Source of the DNA: Branchiostoma floridae
Taxonomy: Eukaryota > Chordata > Leptocardii > Amphioxiformes > Branchiostomatidae
Direction: 5' to 3'
Assembly (NCBI RefSeq): GCF_000003815.2
Contig: NC_049992.1
Coordinates: forward strand, 15,423,002 to 15,487,001
DNA length: 64,000 bases
The notes beneath the pieces were generated by a model. That model had not been told where the DNA came from. It saw only the letters and a list, made by a program, of their open reading frames with translations, and did no database searches. How positions within the stretch are numbered: the first letter of the stretch is position 1; every line of letters starts with the position of its first letter. The position numbers were made by a program, and so were the translations under genes. Below are positions 59,866 through 64,000 of this stretch, one piece after another.

Positions 59866-59958
59866 AGTGTCACTGACGAAGGATAGTGGATTCTATCTGA
59901 AACGTCTGACCATTTCCAAAACCATATCCAGTTGCTTGAGTAACTATTTTTTGGCGTA
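59866..59958 (+). mobile_element. Retroelement tail with hammerhead-ribozyme-like core
   Basis: CTGACGA at 59873-59879, a stem (GATAG, loop, CTATC), then GAAAC at 59899-59903 follow the order of the hammerhead core. The downstream text ending GTTGCTTGAGTAACT recurs at 12.7 kb. Penelope-like retroelements are known to carry hammerhead motifs in their terminal repeats. The family assignment is inferred. Confidence 0.45.
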
Positions 59959-59986
59959 GGAAAAAGAGGTGTTTTTTTCCAATCTG

Positions 59987-60285
59987 ATGAAATTACTCGC
60001 AGAGAACAAGAGAAGGCCAATTATTAGATGACACACCTTGACATCTCTAGGTCTGGTCTTAGTAAAAGGACTACAATGGAGAATCAAGGATGCCATGTCT
60101 CTGATGAAAGAAGATTTTGTCACTATGTCCATGTCCTTGTATGGTTGAAATTACTCACAGAGAATTAGAGAAGGCCAAAGATGACACACCTTGACATCCG
60201 TAGGTCTGGTCGAATAAAAGGACTACAGTGCAAGACTGGATGAAGAATCAAGGATGCCACTTTTCTGATACAAGAATCAAGTTTT
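59987..60285. repeat. Tandem duplication, about 157-bp spacing
   Basis: AAATTACTCGCAGAGAA and AAATTACTCACAGAGAA start copies at about 59987 and 60144. Both contain GATGACACACCTTGACATC and AATCAAGGATGCCA. Confidence 0.78.
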
Positions 60286-63200
60286 TTTTTTCTTTTATGG
60301 CTAAAATCCTACCTACTCGAAACAGGCCACCAATAAATCAAGAGATAACCATCTAAATACAGTGTGATGATGCACGCTGTCTCAGCAGACAAAGGACCAG
60401 ACAGAAAAAGTCCTCAAACCACCTTTTAAAAGGCCATTAAAACCTCCATTCACACCTTTATTGCACATAGGTATTCACTTAAACTGTTTGCCTTATCTTT
60501 ATGTGGCATCGCATTAGTGACCGGAACTGTGCTATACCCAAGGGACCAACTTGGTCAAGATGAGCGAAGATCGCAATCTGAAATGGGACAGAACCATTTT
60601 GTTTCATGATGTCCAAAAGATGCAAAAGATAAATGTACTGGGAGAACCTTCTTGTTAATAATAAGTTTTAATAAGTAGCAGTATTTAACCAATTGGGCTT
60701 CAAAGGTGAACTTATAATCTCTCTTAATGTGCAAAGGCAAAACAATGAAGGAAAATATCTTATTCGCACTTTAGAAGGTAAAAGCCTCAAAAGATCCAAT
60801 GTTGAAAGATTGTCAAGAATCGTGTCAAAAAGAATGTTTCTTAAGTTAGCACAAACATGTAGATATAAACTGTGTGTCTCTAAAAACATATATTTGTTTT
60901 GGAAGCATGGCAGTGCAAATACGAAGTCCCTACAAAAGGCGGTGCACGTGGCAATGTCGGGGCACGCGTAGGGACGCGAGCAGCTTGGGTGGCGCTGTCC
61001 ATATCCATCTGTACGCATAAAGACTGTACGTGTGGTGAGGACAGCCACTGATGGATACAAGGATACAAAACATGAAGATGCAAAGGAAGACTACCTGTTT
61101 GTAAGGGGTCATGAAAAGGTGATGTAGAAATTGGAGAGGCTTTGTCAGGATACGGCTGTAAGGGAAGGATGGATGAGAAATATGACTAGTGCCCCCTTCA
61201 ATGGAGACAGCGGTGACAGAGGTGCTTATTATCTTTGACATACGGTCAGTGGCTACAGCGGGGGTTGCACGTCCAGCAGAGAAGGCGGTGTGGGATGACA
61301 ATCGGTCACTACATGCCTCTCAGCTGCCTCCAACGCGTCCGCTCTTGACAGGGTCCTCAAGAATGAAGTACAGAATAGAACAAGTGGGGTGGTGTAAATG
61401 AGGGTCGCGGCGAGCTCTCGGCAGGGACGGGGAGAGGTAACATGAAAGGGACGAGGGACGCCGTGCAGAATTACGGAAACCGGCCATGTGCAGATTGTGC
61501 CTTTAAAGGTGTTTGTGTGGCTGCACCAGCCTGTGGCACAAACAATGAAGGGTCAGGTGCACATAATGTGGAGGCGTTGGTCACCACGCTACAATGGGTG
61601 GGGAAGAATGAAAGAGTCGGACTAACAGTGGGTTCATAGAGCAGCGCCTCACAAAAGGAAAACAGACAACAAAAAGCACACTTTGCCAGAGGCAAAATGG
61701 AGAGACTTTTTGGGAAAGGTCAAATATTTGCACAGTGAGAGTTTATTTAACCTCAAATTCAATTTAGCACGGAACCTTGCGGTAGATCACGATTCTTCGC
61801 TTTCAGCCACGTGCATGTTAAGGGTGGACAAAGCGAATAACATGACCTTAGTTGAAAAGTTAAGCAAAGAGAGTACCTTTAATTCTGAGCACAAAGCAAC
61901 AAAATTGTGTATAGGAAAATGGTGGGCATATCTGTTGCACTTTCTTTTCCAGCAAATGTCACAGAATTTGGCAGGCCATACAAAATGCGATTGTCACACC
62001 TTTAGGCAGTGATTGCTTATACAATGAAAAGTTATGTATTGTTTATTGGTACCAGGGATAAGGAGTCTTTTCTCATCACTCAATAGTCAATACTGTATTT
62101 TGGAATATTGTTTTACCTGTTTCAAATTGCCATCTTGTAAAAGATATGATTTCTTCAACTTGTGGCAATTCACATTTTCAATGTCCCAAATTTTCAACTC
62201 TAACCCTCTGACCTTTTCACAAGTCAAAGCAGGAAGCTGTTGGTGAGAATGGAAAACAATTTATTATCCCAACATTCCGTCATCGTCTACTTTTATGGAC
62301 TTCCAAATCATCCTCTTCCAAACGTGTGACAATGACCTCATTTTCATGACAAAGAACTTCTGGGGACTCTCGTGTGAAAATCCTCACTCTGTCCATCATT
62401 CCGAAACCCGGTTGTCTCTTGGTGCTTGCACACGGGAAAAATGGTTTGCGGACTCGCTGTGTGCCTTTCACCTGGTGATGATGTATATTGTCATAAAAAT
62501 GTAGCCACCTGTTGAGCCTTTGGTGTCAAAACTCTTTGTGAGTTGCGGAGCGGGGAAGCACCCAGGAATCGGACCTGAATGAAATCTGACACCGGAACAT
62601 CTTGGATTAAGGCTTTTCTTCCACAGTCAAGCAGTTTTGAAAACCTTTATGCTCCTGTCAGGACAAAGGCAGGGGATGAAAACGAGATGAGTCGTGCTGG
62701 TGTATTATTCCTGGAAGCTGTCAGAAATAATGACGGTCCAGACCACCTAGTCGTGTGAACGTTGGCTAGGCCTTCGTTACATCAACCAAGCACAGAAACT
62801 GTTAATCAAATGTATTTAAACTTTTCACAAATAGAACAGTCATATCTACATACATGGAATAAATAGCAGCTACACTTAAACTTTTAAGCCTTTAAAGCAT
62901 CACTTATATTCATAAGCCTTTACAAAATATTGACTTTTCTTTTATTTCTTTAGTCTACTTTTAGGGAACAACACAAGCATTTCACTTGGTTTTGACTTAC
63001 TGGTGTGATTTTACATGACATATCCTCGAGCTCTAGTTTGAGCAAGGGAGTTGATCTTTTATTAGCAATCTTCAAATGTCTAAGACATTAGAAATAATGT
63101 TTTATCTTTTCAAGACTTGCTTCTTTGCAAATGAAAGTTCCATTTCTATAGTATGTGGCCTGGCACTCTCAAATCTGGCTCATGCTACTGTGATACAATA

Positions 63201-64000
63201 ATGTAATAATTGTTGCACAGGCCGTTGATGTACTTATATCTAGAGAGAAAGACTAGATGCATTAAAATACTATGACAGGAAAAGCATATCTTTTATTTTA
63301 CACTTAAGAGGATTGCCAGCTTGTTTGCTGTGTGGGTTTTGAAGGAAAAAGTCCCATTCAGAATGTCCTTTGTGTCGGAACCGTGGCAAAAAGGTAAAAA
63401 CAACTGCCTGTGTGAAACCAGAGCCGGTTGTCGGAGCGTGTGAGACTTGATGGATGAATACAAATGTGGCACACATGCATCATTCCGAGCAGCGCTCCCG
63501 GATAGACGCCCAGGTACAACAATGGGTGCAGAGATGCTAAAATCTACAGAAGGCACCATGAAATGGGGATGGCGCCCCAACATCTGCCAGTAAAGCCGCT
63601 CCACCAAACCGGACCAAGCGACTGCCATTGACATTTTGACAACCCATAAATCTGGTTTGTTTTTCTGCAATCAGGGACATTGTCCACTTTTATATAATCT
63701 TTTATGGAAAAAATTAAAACCCTTTATTATTGTTTCCATTGTCAATGAAATTGAAGTACTTTTTTTGAAATGTTTGTGTCCACGAAATAACTGTTTCATG
63801 ATTGTTATTGTCTGCATCTTAGCACAAATATTCTTGATAGTATTGATGAAAAGAAAAACTTTGCATCTTGTTTGTTGATTGTACTTCTTTGGCCTTTATT
63901 CTTCATCCCAATTTTGGACTAATAATGTTATCTTGTATAGTAAATGTAATGACTACACTAGCATACAAACAAGAATAGCTTACAGACAAGACTGCACAAA
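60286..64000. other. No gene seen, repeat-poor
   Basis: No MITE or SINE copy recognised. ORFs of 92-130 codons (60.7-61.3 and 63.3-63.7 kb) lack known motifs. Moderately GC-rich islands at 60.9-61.6 and 63.4-63.6 kb may be conserved non-coding DNA or unrecognised exons. Confidence 0.45.

Noticed and set aside
60668..61060. 130-codon minus-strand ORF (and 123 codons at 60930-61301)
   Set aside because: No family recognised. The two overlap in different frames.
63293..63670. 125-codon minus-strand ORF in a complex-looking block
   Set aside because: No recognisable protein motif; could be conserved non-coding DNA, but I cannot show it.
1..64000. CRISPR arrays, bacterial operons or prophage
   Set aside because: Spliced genes and SINE/MITE content show nuclear eukaryotic DNA; no regularly spaced identical repeats were seen.
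1..64000. Endogenous viral or toxin genes
   Set aside because: No frame showed viral polymerase, capsid or toxin-like motifs. The only reverse-transcriptase trace is a LINE C-terminal fragment.

Overview
This window looks like nuclear DNA of a cephalochordate (amphioxus, Branchiostoma). It has spliced genes with canonical GT-AG introns, a chordate-type Hes1/hairy bHLH-Orange-WRPW gene, and intergenic DNA dense in short non-autonomous elements. The organism call is an inference. It rests on gene structure and repeat style, not on a database match.

Only two intact protein-coding genes are supported, both on the + strand. The first (31976-34447, five exons, 237 aa) is a cyclophilin-type peptidyl-prolyl isomerase with an N-terminal hydrophobic segment and a complete active site. 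The second (39298-40779, four exons, 300 aa) is a Hairy/Hes1-like repressor ending in WRPW. Its upstream kilobase and a half holds four CACGTG boxes and a TGTGGGAA (CSL/Su(H)-type) motif, which fits Notch input and autoregulation. The genes lie about 4.9 kb apart and nothing links their functions. A reverse-transcriptase C-terminal fragment lies at 59.4 kb.

The rest is non-coding as far as I can read it. 1-31 kb is dense in elements: tRNA-derived SINEs (3.7, 9.3, 12.9 kb), palindromic foldback elements (1.4, 9.2, 10.0 kb), and MITEs. 41-54 kb is another dense MITE zone and holds a 100-N assembly gap at 45642-45741. 54-64 kb has fewer insertions, but it has local tandem duplications, three foldback elements and a hammerhead-like retroelement tail.

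The main discovery is structural. (1) Several MITE families with related termini (TAC/TAA/TAG followed by CTCC, CTCT or CCTCC) are flanked by 9-bp target-site duplications readable directly from the sequence, which points to a Mutator-like (MULE) origin. (2) A separate class of very small palindromic inserts (about 12-43 bp, ends CAAGGA...TCCTTG) is flanked by 6-7-bp direct repeats. Four of the host sites are MITEs whose sister copies in this window show the empty site. One such site carries two inserts in tandem separated by the duplicated target, which looks like the birth of a minisatellite. (3) Nested insertions (MITE in SINE, SINE in foldback, small MITE plus micro-insert in MITE) give a relative chronology.
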